A DNA stretch of 8,260 nucleotides from an uncultured Myxococcales bacterium (GTDB lineage Bacteria; Myxococcota_A; UBA9042): positions 1 through 8,260 of the forward strand of contig CALGHC010000731.1 of the NCBI GenBank assembly GCA_937915965.1, written 5' to 3'. Within the stretch, counting starts at the first letter, position 1; every line of letters starts with the position of its first letter. The notes beneath the pieces are model-generated. The model made no database searches, had not been told where the DNA came from, and saw only the letters and a program-made list of their open reading frames with translations. Positions 1-5,822 of this stretch are shown here, piece by piece. The position numbers were made by a program, and so were the translations under genes.

Positions 1-1
1 A

Positions 2-1228
2 CGGGCGCTCAAGTTGGCGATCGCCGCCCGGGACTTTGGCTGGCGAGTCACCGTCGTTGCCGCCCAGCCCCGAGACAGCGACCCACTCGATCCGTCCTTG
101 CTGCCCGAGGTGCCCGCGGACATGCACGTCGTGCGGGTCGATCATCCACGCCTCGCCGACTACAGCCGCCGATTGGGTCCATGGGTGCCACCCGATCCGT
201 ACCGCCCGTGGCGGCGTCCCGCCCTCGTCGCTGCCCGCGACCTGGTGCTTGGCGGCGACCTCGACGCGGTGGTCTCGACGTCGATGCCGTACACCGCGCA
301 CCTGGTCGCCCGCAGCCTGCGCATCGACTACGGCCTGCCTTGGCTCGCCGACCTGCGCGACCCTTGGACCGACAACCGATTCCTGGCGCACTACCAAGGG
401 GGCAGCCTGCGTTCGCGCTGGCGGCGATTCGCCGACACCCGCATGGAACGAGGCGTCTACGCGGCAGCCGATCACCTCACGGTCACGGCTGCGCCCCTGC
501 GCCAACTTTTGATCGACCAGTGGGGCATCGAACCGACCCGAGTCCATCTGGTTCGCAACGGCTACGACGAGGCCGACTTCGCTGGCATCGTCCCGCCTCT
601 GGACACGGCGGCTGGCGCTGGGACCGCCGCAAGCGCGCCGCGATCTTCGACCGCCGGCGAACGAACGGGGCCCATGCGCGTGCTCTTCGCGGGCAGCATG
701 TACGCCGGCTACACCATTGAACCGTTCCTCGCCGCCTGGCAGCGGCTCGCCGACCTGCGCCCGGACGTCGAGTTGGTCTTCGACGCGGTCACCCAGAGCC
801 GCCGCCTGATCGAACGCCTGCTTGAGCGCTACCCGGCCGCCGCCGCATGCACGACACTGCACGACCGCATGGCGCACGACGCCGTCGTCCGGCGCTACGG
901 CGACGCCGACATGCTGGTGCTCGCCACCCTCGACGACCTGTCGATTCCCGGAAAACTGTTTGAGTACATCCGCTCGGGCACACCTGTACTCGCCTTCGCC
1001 GTGCCAGGCGCCGAGTCACACGCGCTGCTCGCCGAGACTGGCGCGGGCACCTGTGCGCCTCATGACGACGCGGACGCCGGTGCGCGGACGCTGGCCGATT
1101 GGTATGACCGCTGGCGAGCCGGCGAGACGCTGACCGAACCGCAGGCGACCGCCGTGGCCTCGCTGGACCGGCGCCAGGCGTACGCGCGCTTGTTCGGTGT
1201 GCTGGACAGGATGGTCGCGACGGAGTGA
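2..1228 (+). CDS. GT4-like glycosyltransferase, 5' end outside window
   Basis: The frame is open from the first complete codon at position 2 to TGA at 1226-1228, so the gene begins upstream of the window. The visible start reads RALKLAIAARDFGWRVTVV, which is the first helix and strand of a GT-B N-terminal Rossmann domain after the missing glycine-rich loop; the TTG at 14 is therefore not a credible start. The N-domain contains STSMPYTAHLVA followed by DLRDPW (350-367), a signature of cytoplasmic GT4-like transferases. The C-domain begins with MRVLFAGS (from 674) and carries RNGYDEADF and the donor-side SIPGKLFEY-x3-GTPVLA (from 941). By family it should move a sugar from a nucleotide-sugar donor to a glycan or lipid acceptor; the substrate cannot be deduced. 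The two domains are joined by an Ala/Gly/Ser/Thr-rich linker at about 602-673. It converges on the minus-strand glycosyltransferase that ends at 1291. Confidence 0.88.
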   Translation, partial: RALKLAIAARDFGWRVTVVAAQPRDSDPLDPSLLPEVPADMHVVRVDHPRLADYSRRLGPWVPPDPYRPWRRPALVAARDLVLGGDLDAVVSTSMPYTAHLVARSLRIDYGLPWLADLRDPWTDNRFLAHYQGGSLRSRWRRFADTRMERGVYAAADHLTVTAAPLRQLLIDQWGIEPTRVHLVRNGYDEADFAGIVPPLDTAAGAGTAASAPRSSTAGERTGPMRVLFAGSMYAGYTIEPFLAAWQRLADLRPDVELVFDAVTQSRRLIERLLERYPAAAACTTLHDRMAHDAVVRRYGDADMLVLATLDDLSIPGKLFEYIRSGTPVLAFAVPGAESHALLAETGAGTCAPHDDADAGARTLADWYDRWRAGETLTEPQATAVASLDRRQAYARLFGVLDRMVATE

Positions 1229-1270
1229 GTCGCGGCGGCATGAGTCGAGGCGGCATGAGTCGCGGCGGCG
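1226..1270. repeat. Three 15-bp tandem units beginning at the stop codon
   Basis: The unit TGAGTCGCGGCGGCA is repeated three times at 1226-1240, 1241-1255 and 1256-1270. The second copy has C to A at its eighth base and the third ends in G rather than A. The first unit starts exactly on the TGA of the upstream glycosyltransferase. Because 15 is a multiple of three, every unit puts another TGA in that gene's frame. It lies in the 62-bp gap between two convergent genes and looks like a minisatellite from slippage or duplication. The remainder of the gap (1271-1290) is only GC-rich. Confidence 0.85.
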
Positions 1271-1290
1271 CGGCCGCGGGCCGGGCGACG

Positions 1291-2436
1291 TCAACGGCGC
1301 GAAGATTCCGTGCGCAGCACCGCGTTGTAGAGCGCCACCCAGCGATCCACACAGCGCTCCCAGTCGCCATGCGTCGCCACCCATTCCTCGCCTGCCGCTG
1401 CGATCGACGCGCGCAGCGCGGCGTCGTCGGCGAGGCGGTTCAGCTCGTCAGCCATCGCCTCGATATCGCCGCTGGGTACCAACACGCCGCGGTCGCCCTC
1501 CAGCACGCCCTCGTACGCCGCCAGGTCGGTTGCCAGCTGGGGCACACCCAACGCCATCATCTCAGCGAAGGTCGACGGCACGCCGTCCGCCTCCAAGGCC
1601 GATACCGCCAGATCGGCGAGGCAGTAGACCGCGGGAAGATCAGCGTACGCGCACGGCGGCGCGAAGCGCAGCCGGTCTGCGACGCCTCGGGAGCGCGCCA
1701 TCGCCTCGAGCGCGAGTCGGCGCTCGCCCTCGCCCTTGCGCCCGTGGAGTTTGATGACCAGCACACCGCGACCGGGCCATGCGCTCGCGGCAAATGCATC
1801 GACGATTCGGTCGACGTGGTAGTTGGCGCCCAGCTGGCGGGCGCTGAGCAAGACCAGCTCGCCCTCACCGATGTCGAGATCGCGGCGGAGAGCGGCGGTG
1901 GCGTCGACGTGACGGCTGCGGTCGAAGTGGCGGCGGTCGACGCCCCAGAGCACCTGCGCTGAGGGCAGGTTCAGCCTCGGTCCAGCGCGTCGCCGCGCTT
2001 CGGCGAGCATCGGCGCGCTGTCGGCGGTGACCGCCGCGGCGCCGGCCAGGACGCGGTCCACCCGTTCGAGGTAGCCAGCCGTGCGCGGGAAATCGTGCGC
2101 GTTGAGGTCCGACCCCCAAGCGGTCGCGACGTAGGGCGGGGCGCCGGCGCGCAGCCAGACCTCGTGGTCGGGTCGGATGTAGTTGAGGTGGATGAGGTCG
2201 ACGCGGGCGCGATGCGCGGCAGAGACCAATCGGCCGCTGGCGAGGGGGCCCCAGACGCGGCCCGGTCGGGCGAGCGTCTCGCAGCGCTGGCCGAAGCTCG
2301 AACGGATCTCCGCCGCGACGAGGGGCGCACCGAGCACGACGACGCGGATGCCGCGCTCGGCCAGGGCCGCACCCAGGCGTGCCTGCTGCGGGGCGGAGGG
2401 ATCGCCGTCGAGAAGTACGCTGCGAACTCGGGTCAT
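1291..2436 (-). CDS. Glycosyltransferase family 4 (GT-B fold)
   Basis: A 381-residue protein of normal length for GT4. ATG at 2436-2434 is chosen because AAGGA lies 6 bases upstream on the coding strand and the protein then starts MTRVRSVLLDGD, a normal Rossmann strand; the frame stays open further upstream only because of GC bias. The N-domain has LIHLNYIRPD and TAWGSDLN (GSD at 108-110), which matches the usual acceptor-side GSD motif. The interdomain WGVDRRHFD is near 164-172. The C-domain begins LVLLSARQLG (about 194-203) and has the EX7E-type donor motif as DGVPSTFAE, so Asp284 stands where the first Glu usually is and Glu292 is kept; GVPQLATD and RGVLVPSGD follow. Expected role: cytoplasmic, nucleotide-sugar-dependent transfer in glycan assembly. 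Acceptor and donor are unknown. It is transcribed away from the exported protein at 2668 and converges on the first glycosyltransferase. Confidence 0.9.
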   Translation of the reverse strand: MTRVRSVLLDGDPSAPQQARLGAALAERGIRVVVLGAPLVAAEIRSSFGQRCETLARPGRVWGPLASGRLVSAAHRARVDLIHLNYIRPDHEVWLRAGAPPYVATAWGSDLNAHDFPRTAGYLERVDRVLAGAAAVTADSAPMLAEARRRAGPRLNLPSAQVLWGVDRRHFDRSRHVDATAALRRDLDIGEGELVLLSARQLGANYHVDRIVDAFAASAWPGRGVLVIKLHGRKGEGERRLALEAMARSRGVADRLRFAPPCAYADLPAVYCLADLAVSALEADGVPSTFAEMMALGVPQLATDLAAYEGVLEGDRGVLVPSGDIEAMADELNRLADDAALRASIAAAGEEWVATHGDWERCVDRWVALYNAVLRTESSRR

Positions 2437-2667
2437 GGGCTGTCCTTGGCACAGCTGGCTCTCGCCGTTGCCGGGAGCTACCGACGGTCGGAGGGACGGG
2501 AGGGTAGCCCTGACGACCGCTGCCCGGCAATGCGGCCGGCCGAAGCACGCCGCGGTTCGTGGGGTCCGCCCATCACTTCCCACACATCCCCTGTGCAAGG
2601 CCCAGTGGCGACGGTACCCTGCGAGACCACAGCGCGGCTGCCGTCGCCCTGATCCCCGGGAGTCACC
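2437..2667. promoter_or_regulatory. Divergent intergenic region (231 bp)
   Basis: This gap separates the start of the minus-strand glycosyltransferase (2436) from the start of the plus-strand exported protein (2668), so it should hold promoters for both. No convincing -35/-10 pair was recognised on either strand, as is common in GC-rich myxobacterial DNA. Visible elements are the AAGGA ribosome site for the minus gene, nested inverted repeats at 2464-2536, a CTGATCCC motif at 2649-2656, and GGGAG at 2658-2662, five bases before the ATG at 2668. Short reading frames here look like shadows. Confidence 0.5.
2464..2536. repeat. Nested inverted repeats between divergent genes
   Basis: The outer arms are GCCGTTGCCGGG (2464-2475) and CCCGGCAATGCGGC (2523-2536). 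They pair over 12 bases with a 2-base bulge (2531-2532). Inside, CGGTCG (2485-2490) is complementary to CGACCG (2514-2519), and CCGACGGTCGG (2481-2491) is itself a perfect dyad. No T-run follows on either side, so it is not an obvious intrinsic terminator. It could be an operator, a structured leader of the minus-strand glycosyltransferase, or a chance product of GC-rich sequence. Confidence 0.45.
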
Positions 2668-4590
2668 ATGCAGACCATCGTCGCAATTCCAGGGGCCAGG
2701 CGCCTGATCGCCCTCTTCGCCACCTTCGCCCTCACTGGCATCGCCGCCAGCGTCGCGCTGCCCGCCGAAGCGGCGCAGCCCGTGATCGGCGTACAGGGCG
2801 TCTTGCGCAGCGCCGACGGCCAGCCGGTGCCCGACGGCCCCTACACCCTCACCTTCCGCCTCTACGCCAGCCTCGCTGCGGAGAAGTCGGCCTGGAAGGA
2901 GGTCCACATCGACACGCCCGTGGTCCAAGGCGGGTTCGCCCTGGAGCTCGGCACCATCGATGACGAGAATCCCATGCCCGCCGGCCTGTTCGCCAGCGAG
3001 GCCGAGGCGGCCATCGGTGTGCAGGTCTCCCTCGACCCCGAGCTGCCGAGGCATCGTCTCCATGCGGTCCCCTACGCGCTTCACGCGCTCACGGCCGCCA
3101 CACTCGCTGGTGGTCTGACCGGCGACAAGATCGCCGCCGGCAGCGTTCCGGCCAGCGCACTTGGCTTTGACTACGCCACCTCCGACAAGAAAGGCGGTGA
3201 TGCCCTCGGCCTGACCTGCACGGGCTGCGTGGGCATCGACGACCTCGCCGCCGACGTGCTCGACGCCAAGAACGTCGCCTTCGTCAACGGCGGGGTGCCG
3301 GCGACGGTCCAGCAGGCGCTCGCGAGCCTGGTCACGGCGCTAAAGACGGACGGGGTACAGGTCGGCATCGGCAAGAGTCCGGGCAACATCTGCGCGCTCG
3401 ACGTCGGCACGGACGGCGGCGACGCGTGCATCGACGGCGCGCCGGCCCTGTGGACCCGCTTCGCGAGCTCCGACGAGGAGATGTCCAAGCTCGGCAAAGA
3501 TGGCCAGATCGTCTACCGCAAGGACAAGAAGACCGCCTGGATGCAGGTCGGCGGCAAGTGGCGCCAGATCGCCTTTCTCACGGTCTGCGGCGACGGCGTC
3601 GTCGAGGCCGATGAGGCCTGTGACGACGGCGACGCGAACGCCGATGCCCCCGACAAGTGCCGAACGAACTGTGCGCTGCCCGCATGCGGCGACACGATCG
3701 TCGACGGCGGCGAGGGCTGCGACGACGGCAACCTGGTCGGCACAGATGCATGCACCAACGCGTGCAAGGTGGCCACCTGCGGCGACGGCTCCGTGCAAGC
3801 GGGGGTCGAGCAGTGCGACGACGGCAACCTTGTCGCCACCGACGCTTGCACCAGCGCATGCGAACCGGCCGCGTGTGGGGACAGCTTCGTCCAGGCGGGA
3901 GTCGAACAATGCGACGACGGCAACCTCGTCGCGACCGACGCTTGCACCAGCGCGTGCAAGGTGGCCACCTGCGGCGACGGCTTCGTGCAAGCGGGCGTCG
4001 AGGCCTGTGACGACGGCCCAGCGAACGCGGACGCCCCCGACAAGTGCCGCAAGTCATGCAAGCTGCCGATATGCGGCGACGGAATCAAGGACGCCGCCGA
4101 GAGCTGCGACGACGGCAACCAAAACGACAGCGACGCCTGCTCGAACGCATGCACACAGAGCAATCCGCCGCAGATCCCCGGCTTCCAGGGCGACGTGGGC
4201 CCGGTCCTGGATGGTTGGAGCCAGTGTGCCGGCACGACGAACTCGTCGAGCAAGGCGAACAGCCTCTTCGCCCCGTGCAATGGCTACAAAGAGATCCGCT
4301 TCTCGTGCTCGACCTCTGGCAACCCGGTCGCAGCCTTCACCTCAGACGCGCTGCCGCTCGCCGGTAAGAACCTCACCGACGGCGTCTGCGACGCCTGGCC
4401 CGGCAAGGGCGCGCTGTCGGTCTACGGCAACGACCACATCCTGTCCCTCGACAAGAGCGGCCCTGGCTGCGGCAACTACAACGTCGCCTTCGACATGTAC
4501 GTCGACTTCGTCAGCCCGCAGTGGGGTTGCGCGCAGGTCAACAACACCCACGGCAAGGGCGGCCACGTCTGGGTGTACGTTCGCAACTAG
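2668..4590 (+). CDS. Exported cysteine-rich repeat protein (myxobacterial disulfide-repeat type)
   Basis: A 640-residue protein starting at ATG 2668 with GGGAG five bases upstream. Residues 1-36 form a Sec signal peptide: RR at 11-12, a hydrophobic core at about 13-31, and an AEA-type cleavage site at 33-35. Residues 40-143 match a module common in secreted bacterial proteins, with GVQGVLRSADGQPVPDG, FRLY, PMPAGLFAS, IGVQV and the closing RLHAVPYALHA. Residues about 144-306 form a less recognisable region with a CTGC pair (184-187) and a WMQVGGKWRQIAF end. Residues 307-495 are six tandem CGDG...CDDGN...C-x3-C modules, probably disulfide-stabilised. Residues 496-640 are a terminal domain with six cysteines that I do not recognise. 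No transmembrane anchor or LPXTG-like sorting signal is visible at the C-terminus, which ends GHVWVYVRN. Location is therefore probably extracellular or cell surface; the function is unknown and could be adhesion or matrix. It converges with the copper lipoprotein gene. Confidence 0.92.
   Translation: MQTIVAIPGARRLIALFATFALTGIAASVALPAEAAQPVIGVQGVLRSADGQPVPDGPYTLTFRLYASLAAEKSAWKEVHIDTPVVQGGFALELGTIDDENPMPAGLFASEAEAAIGVQVSLDPELPRHRLHAVPYALHALTAATLAGGLTGDKIAAGSVPASALGFDYATSDKKGGDALGLTCTGCVGIDDLAADVLDAKNVAFVNGGVPATVQQALASLVTALKTDGVQVGIGKSPGNICALDVGTDGGDACIDGAPALWTRFASSDEEMSKLGKDGQIVYRKDKKTAWMQVGGKWRQIAFLTVCGDGVVEADEACDDGDANADAPDKCRTNCALPACGDTIVDGGEGCDDGNLVGTDACTNACKVATCGDGSVQAGVEQCDDGNLVATDACTSACEPAACGDSFVQAGVEQCDDGNLVATDACTSACKVATCGDGFVQAGVEACDDGPANADAPDKCRKSCKLPICGDGIKDAAESCDDGNQNDSDACSNACTQSNPPQIPGFQGDVGPVLDGWSQCAGTTNSSSKANSLFAPCNGYKEIRFSCSTSGNPVAAFTSDALPLAGKNLTDGVCDAWPGKGALSVYGNDHILSLDKSGPGCGNYNVAFDMYVDFVSPQWGCAQVNNTHGKGGHVWVYVRN
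3586..4152 (+). repeat. Six Cys-rich coding repeats (CGDG-CDDGN modules)
   Basis: Module starts are at 3586, 3685, 3778, 3874, 3970 and 4072 (Cys307, 340, 371, 403, 435 and 469), ending at Cys495. Modules 1 and 5 share a longer middle with ANADAPDKC. Modules 2 to 4 share NLV-[AG]-TDACT-x-AC. Module 6 is the shortest and most divergent, with NQNDSDACSNAC. The order is thus A-B-B-B-A-C. Each module has four cysteines in the same order, consistent with two disulfides per unit. This resembles the DUF4215 / myxobacterial cysteine-rich repeat family as I know it; the name is from memory, not a search. Confidence 0.88.
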
Positions 4591-4606
4591 CGGCGGCGGT
4601 TTGAGC

Positions 4607-4643
4607 GGCCGCGACGGCGACTGCCGCGGCGGCGGCAGCGGCC
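4607..4643. terminator. Candidate bidirectional terminator hairpin
   Basis: Between the convergent stops at 4590 and 4644 lies CTGCCGC-GGCG-GCGGCAG (4621-4638), a perfect 7-bp GC stem with a 4-base loop. Looser outer arms GGCCG and CGGCC flank it. On the plus strand it is followed by CGGCCCTATTT, only a weak T-tract. The position between two converging genes suits a shared terminator, but the surrounding GGC-rich sequence makes chance pairing possible. Confidence 0.4.
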
Positions 4644-5630
4644 CTATTTGACCGTGATCTTGCCCTTCATGCCCATGCTCGCGTGCGGCTCGCAGACGAA
4701 CCAGTGGGTGCCAGCGGCGTCGAAGACGACCTCCTTGGTGGCACCAAACGCGACCGTGAAGCCGCCGGCGAGGGCGGCCGCGCCGTTGGCGTCCCACGTC
4801 GCCTCAGCGACCTCGACGGCGTTGTGGTTGTTCGTCAAAATGAACTTGACGGTGTCGCCCACGGCGATGGTCAGGTCAGCCGCCTTGAAGACGAACTCGC
4901 CGACCGAGGTCGCGACCTCGTGGGTCTTGGGGCCGGCTGCCGGACCGCAGGGCGAGCCCGCAGCGGCGTCGATCTTGCCATGGGGGCAATGGGTTGCCGG
5001 GCCCGCAGCCGCCAGGCCGAGATGGCTGATGCGGCACTGCAGGGTATCGCCCGCCATGGCACCGGCCTCGCCGTCGTTGGCGGCCGTGGCGCAAGCGGTC
5101 TGACAGGCGGCAGCGTCAGCAAAGAGCGCGTCGCCGCCGGCGCAGTTGGTGGCGGCGAGGTGGCAGTAGTTGTCGCACCACGAGCCACAGACGTTGCCAC
5201 CCGAAGGTCCGGCATGGGGACAGTGGGTCGCCGCGCCCTTGCTGACTGCCAAGGCGGCGTGCTCGGTCCGGCAGGCGATCGAGTTGCCGCTCTTTTCGCC
5301 GGCGGCCCCGGCCGGCAGCTTGGCGCTGTCCTTGCAGTACGTCGTGCAAGCGGCCAGGTCGGCGTACTGAGCGTCTGCGCCCACGCAAGCGTCTGTTACT
5401 GCGGCACAGTAGGCTTCGCAGGTCGGCCCGGCGGACGCGACGTCGTCGTCAGCGGCCGCGTCGGCGCCAACGGTGGTGTCCGCCGCTGTGGTGTCGGCGC
5501 TAGCGGTGCTATCTGCCGCCGTTCCGCCCGCGTTGCTGTTGTCTTCGTCAGCCGAACAGGCGGCAAAAGCAGCGACGCAGGCGAGGGCGAGGGCGAGATG
5601 GGCGCCCTTGAGTCGAGTGGATGCAATCAT
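4644..5630 (-). CDS. Predicted lipoprotein: two Cys/His-rich repeats plus a cupredoxin (type 1 copper) domain
   Basis: A 328-residue protein starting at ATG 5630-5628, with AAGGAA seven bases upstream on the coding strand. Residues 1-25 are a lipoprotein-type signal: Arg/Lys, a hydrophobic core, and FAAC with Cys25 as the likely lipidated residue (Phe at -3 is less common than Leu). Residues 26-69 are a low-complexity Ala/Ser/Thr/Asp linker. Residues 71-148 and 152-228 are two homologous repeats with eight cysteines each. Residues about 238-328 are plastocyanin-like: VGEFVFKAADLTIAVGDTV, then NNHNAVEV with His269, then FVCEPHASMGMKGKITV with Cys313, His316 and Met321. The C-x2-H-x4-M spacing matches plastocyanin, so a mononuclear blue-copper site is expected. 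The protein should sit on the cell envelope facing the periplasm or outside, perhaps as an electron carrier or copper-binding protein; no redox partner is nearby. It probably has its own promoter because 192 bp separate it from the upstream glycosyltransferase. Confidence 0.9.
   Translation of the reverse strand: MIASTRLKGAHLALALACVAAFAACSADEDNSNAGGTAADSTASADTTAADTTVGADAAADDDVASAGPTCEAYCAAVTDACVGADAQYADLAACTTYCKDSAKLPAGAAGEKSGNSIACRTEHAALAVSKGAATHCPHAGPSGGNVCGSWCDNYCHLAATNCAGGDALFADAAACQTACATAANDGEAGAMAGDTLQCRISHLGLAAAGPATHCPHGKIDAAAGSPCGPAAGPKTHEVATSVGEFVFKAADLTIAVGDTVKFILTNNHNAVEVAEATWDANGAAALAGGFTVAFGATKEVVFDAAGTHWFVCEPHASMGMKGKITVK
4947..5420 (-). repeat. Duplicated Cys/His-rich module in the copper lipoprotein
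   Basis: The two protein repeats begin at Cys71 and Cys152 with identical spacing C-x3-C-x6-C-x12-C-x3-C. Each then has C-R-x2-H (Cys120/Arg121/His124 and Cys199/Arg200/His203), a conserved ATHCPH (His136-His139 and His212-217 region, with His214 and His217), and a last cysteine (148 and 228). The conserved histidines next to cysteine suggest disulfides plus a possible metal site. No CxxCH haem motif is present. I cannot assign a named domain family. Confidence 0.8.
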
Positions 5631-5651
5631 TGGTCTCTTCCTTTTGCTTCT

Positions 5652-5689
5652 GGGATCAGTGTTGTTTCTGGGATCAGCTCCGGGATCAG
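5652..5689 (-). repeat. Three CTGATCCC direct repeats upstream of the lipoprotein start
   Basis: On the coding (minus) strand CTGATCCC occurs at 5689-5682, 5677-5670 and 5659-5652, with unit starts 12 and 18 bases apart. The two copies nearest the gene extend to CTGATCCCAGAA; the farthest reads CTGATCCCGGAG. The set ends 21 bases before the ATG. Such spaced direct repeats could be a protein-binding site or a leader element; this is inference. Confidence 0.6.
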
Positions 5690-5798
5690 ATCGTGGGGTG
5701 ACGGCCGCACGCGGCGCGTCTGTGCGCGGACAGTCGCGGCGAAAGACGGATCGCGCAAGTCCTTGTTTGTCACGTTGCTGTTATTGTTGGGCTGTTCT

Positions 5799-5813
5799 TG
5801 ACGCTTTGCGTCA
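5799..5813. promoter_or_regulatory. Perfect dyad TGACGC-TTT-GCGTCA
   Basis: A 6-bp perfect inverted repeat with a 3-base spacer lies nine bases after the stop codon of the minus-strand GT4 gene. On the minus strand it is followed by AGAACAGCCC, with no T-run, so an intrinsic terminator is doubtful. It could be a short hairpin protecting the operon's 3' end, or an operator for the downstream lipoprotein gene. Confidence 0.4.
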
Positions 5814-5822
5814 TCAGGGGAT

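Larger units (their letters stand above)
5631..5822 (-). promoter_or_regulatory. Leader/promoter region of the copper lipoprotein gene (192 bp)
   Basis: This gap lies between the stop of the minus-strand GT4 gene and the start of the lipoprotein gene, both read leftward. It is less GC-rich at both ends than the genes, as expected of a promoter or leader. It contains the AAGGAA ribosome site (5638-5643), three CTGATCCC copies (5652-5689), and a dyad near the upstream gene's stop (5799-5813). I could not identify a confident -35/-10 pair. No credible small gene was seen. Confidence 0.5.

Noticed and set aside
1225..1962. 245-codon plus-strand open frame starting in the 15-bp tandem repeat
   Set aside because: Most of it is antisense to a well-supported GT4 gene and shows no recognisable protein features.
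2446..2461. TTGGCAC resembling a sigma-54 -24 element
   Set aside because: The required GC at the -12 position is two bases out of register, so the match fails.
2437..3084. N-terminal extension of the minus-strand GT4 by 216 codons
   Set aside because: It would run antisense through the signal peptide and first domain of the 2668 gene; ATG 2436 has a good ribosome site and a normal GT4 start.
3340..4280. Long minus-strand open frames (up to 255 codons) opposite the Cys-rich repeats
   Set aside because: They show periodic repetition that merely mirrors the coding repeats, lack a convincing ribosome site, and resemble no family.
4947..5420. Possible c-type haem sites in the lipoprotein
   Set aside because: Cysteines are abundant, but no CxxCH is present; HCPH is not a haem-attachment motif.
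4683..5801. 372-codon plus-strand open frame opposite the copper lipoprotein
   Set aside because: Its Gly/Arg/Val-rich composition is that of a GC-rich shadow frame; the minus strand has a signal peptide, repeats and a copper motif.
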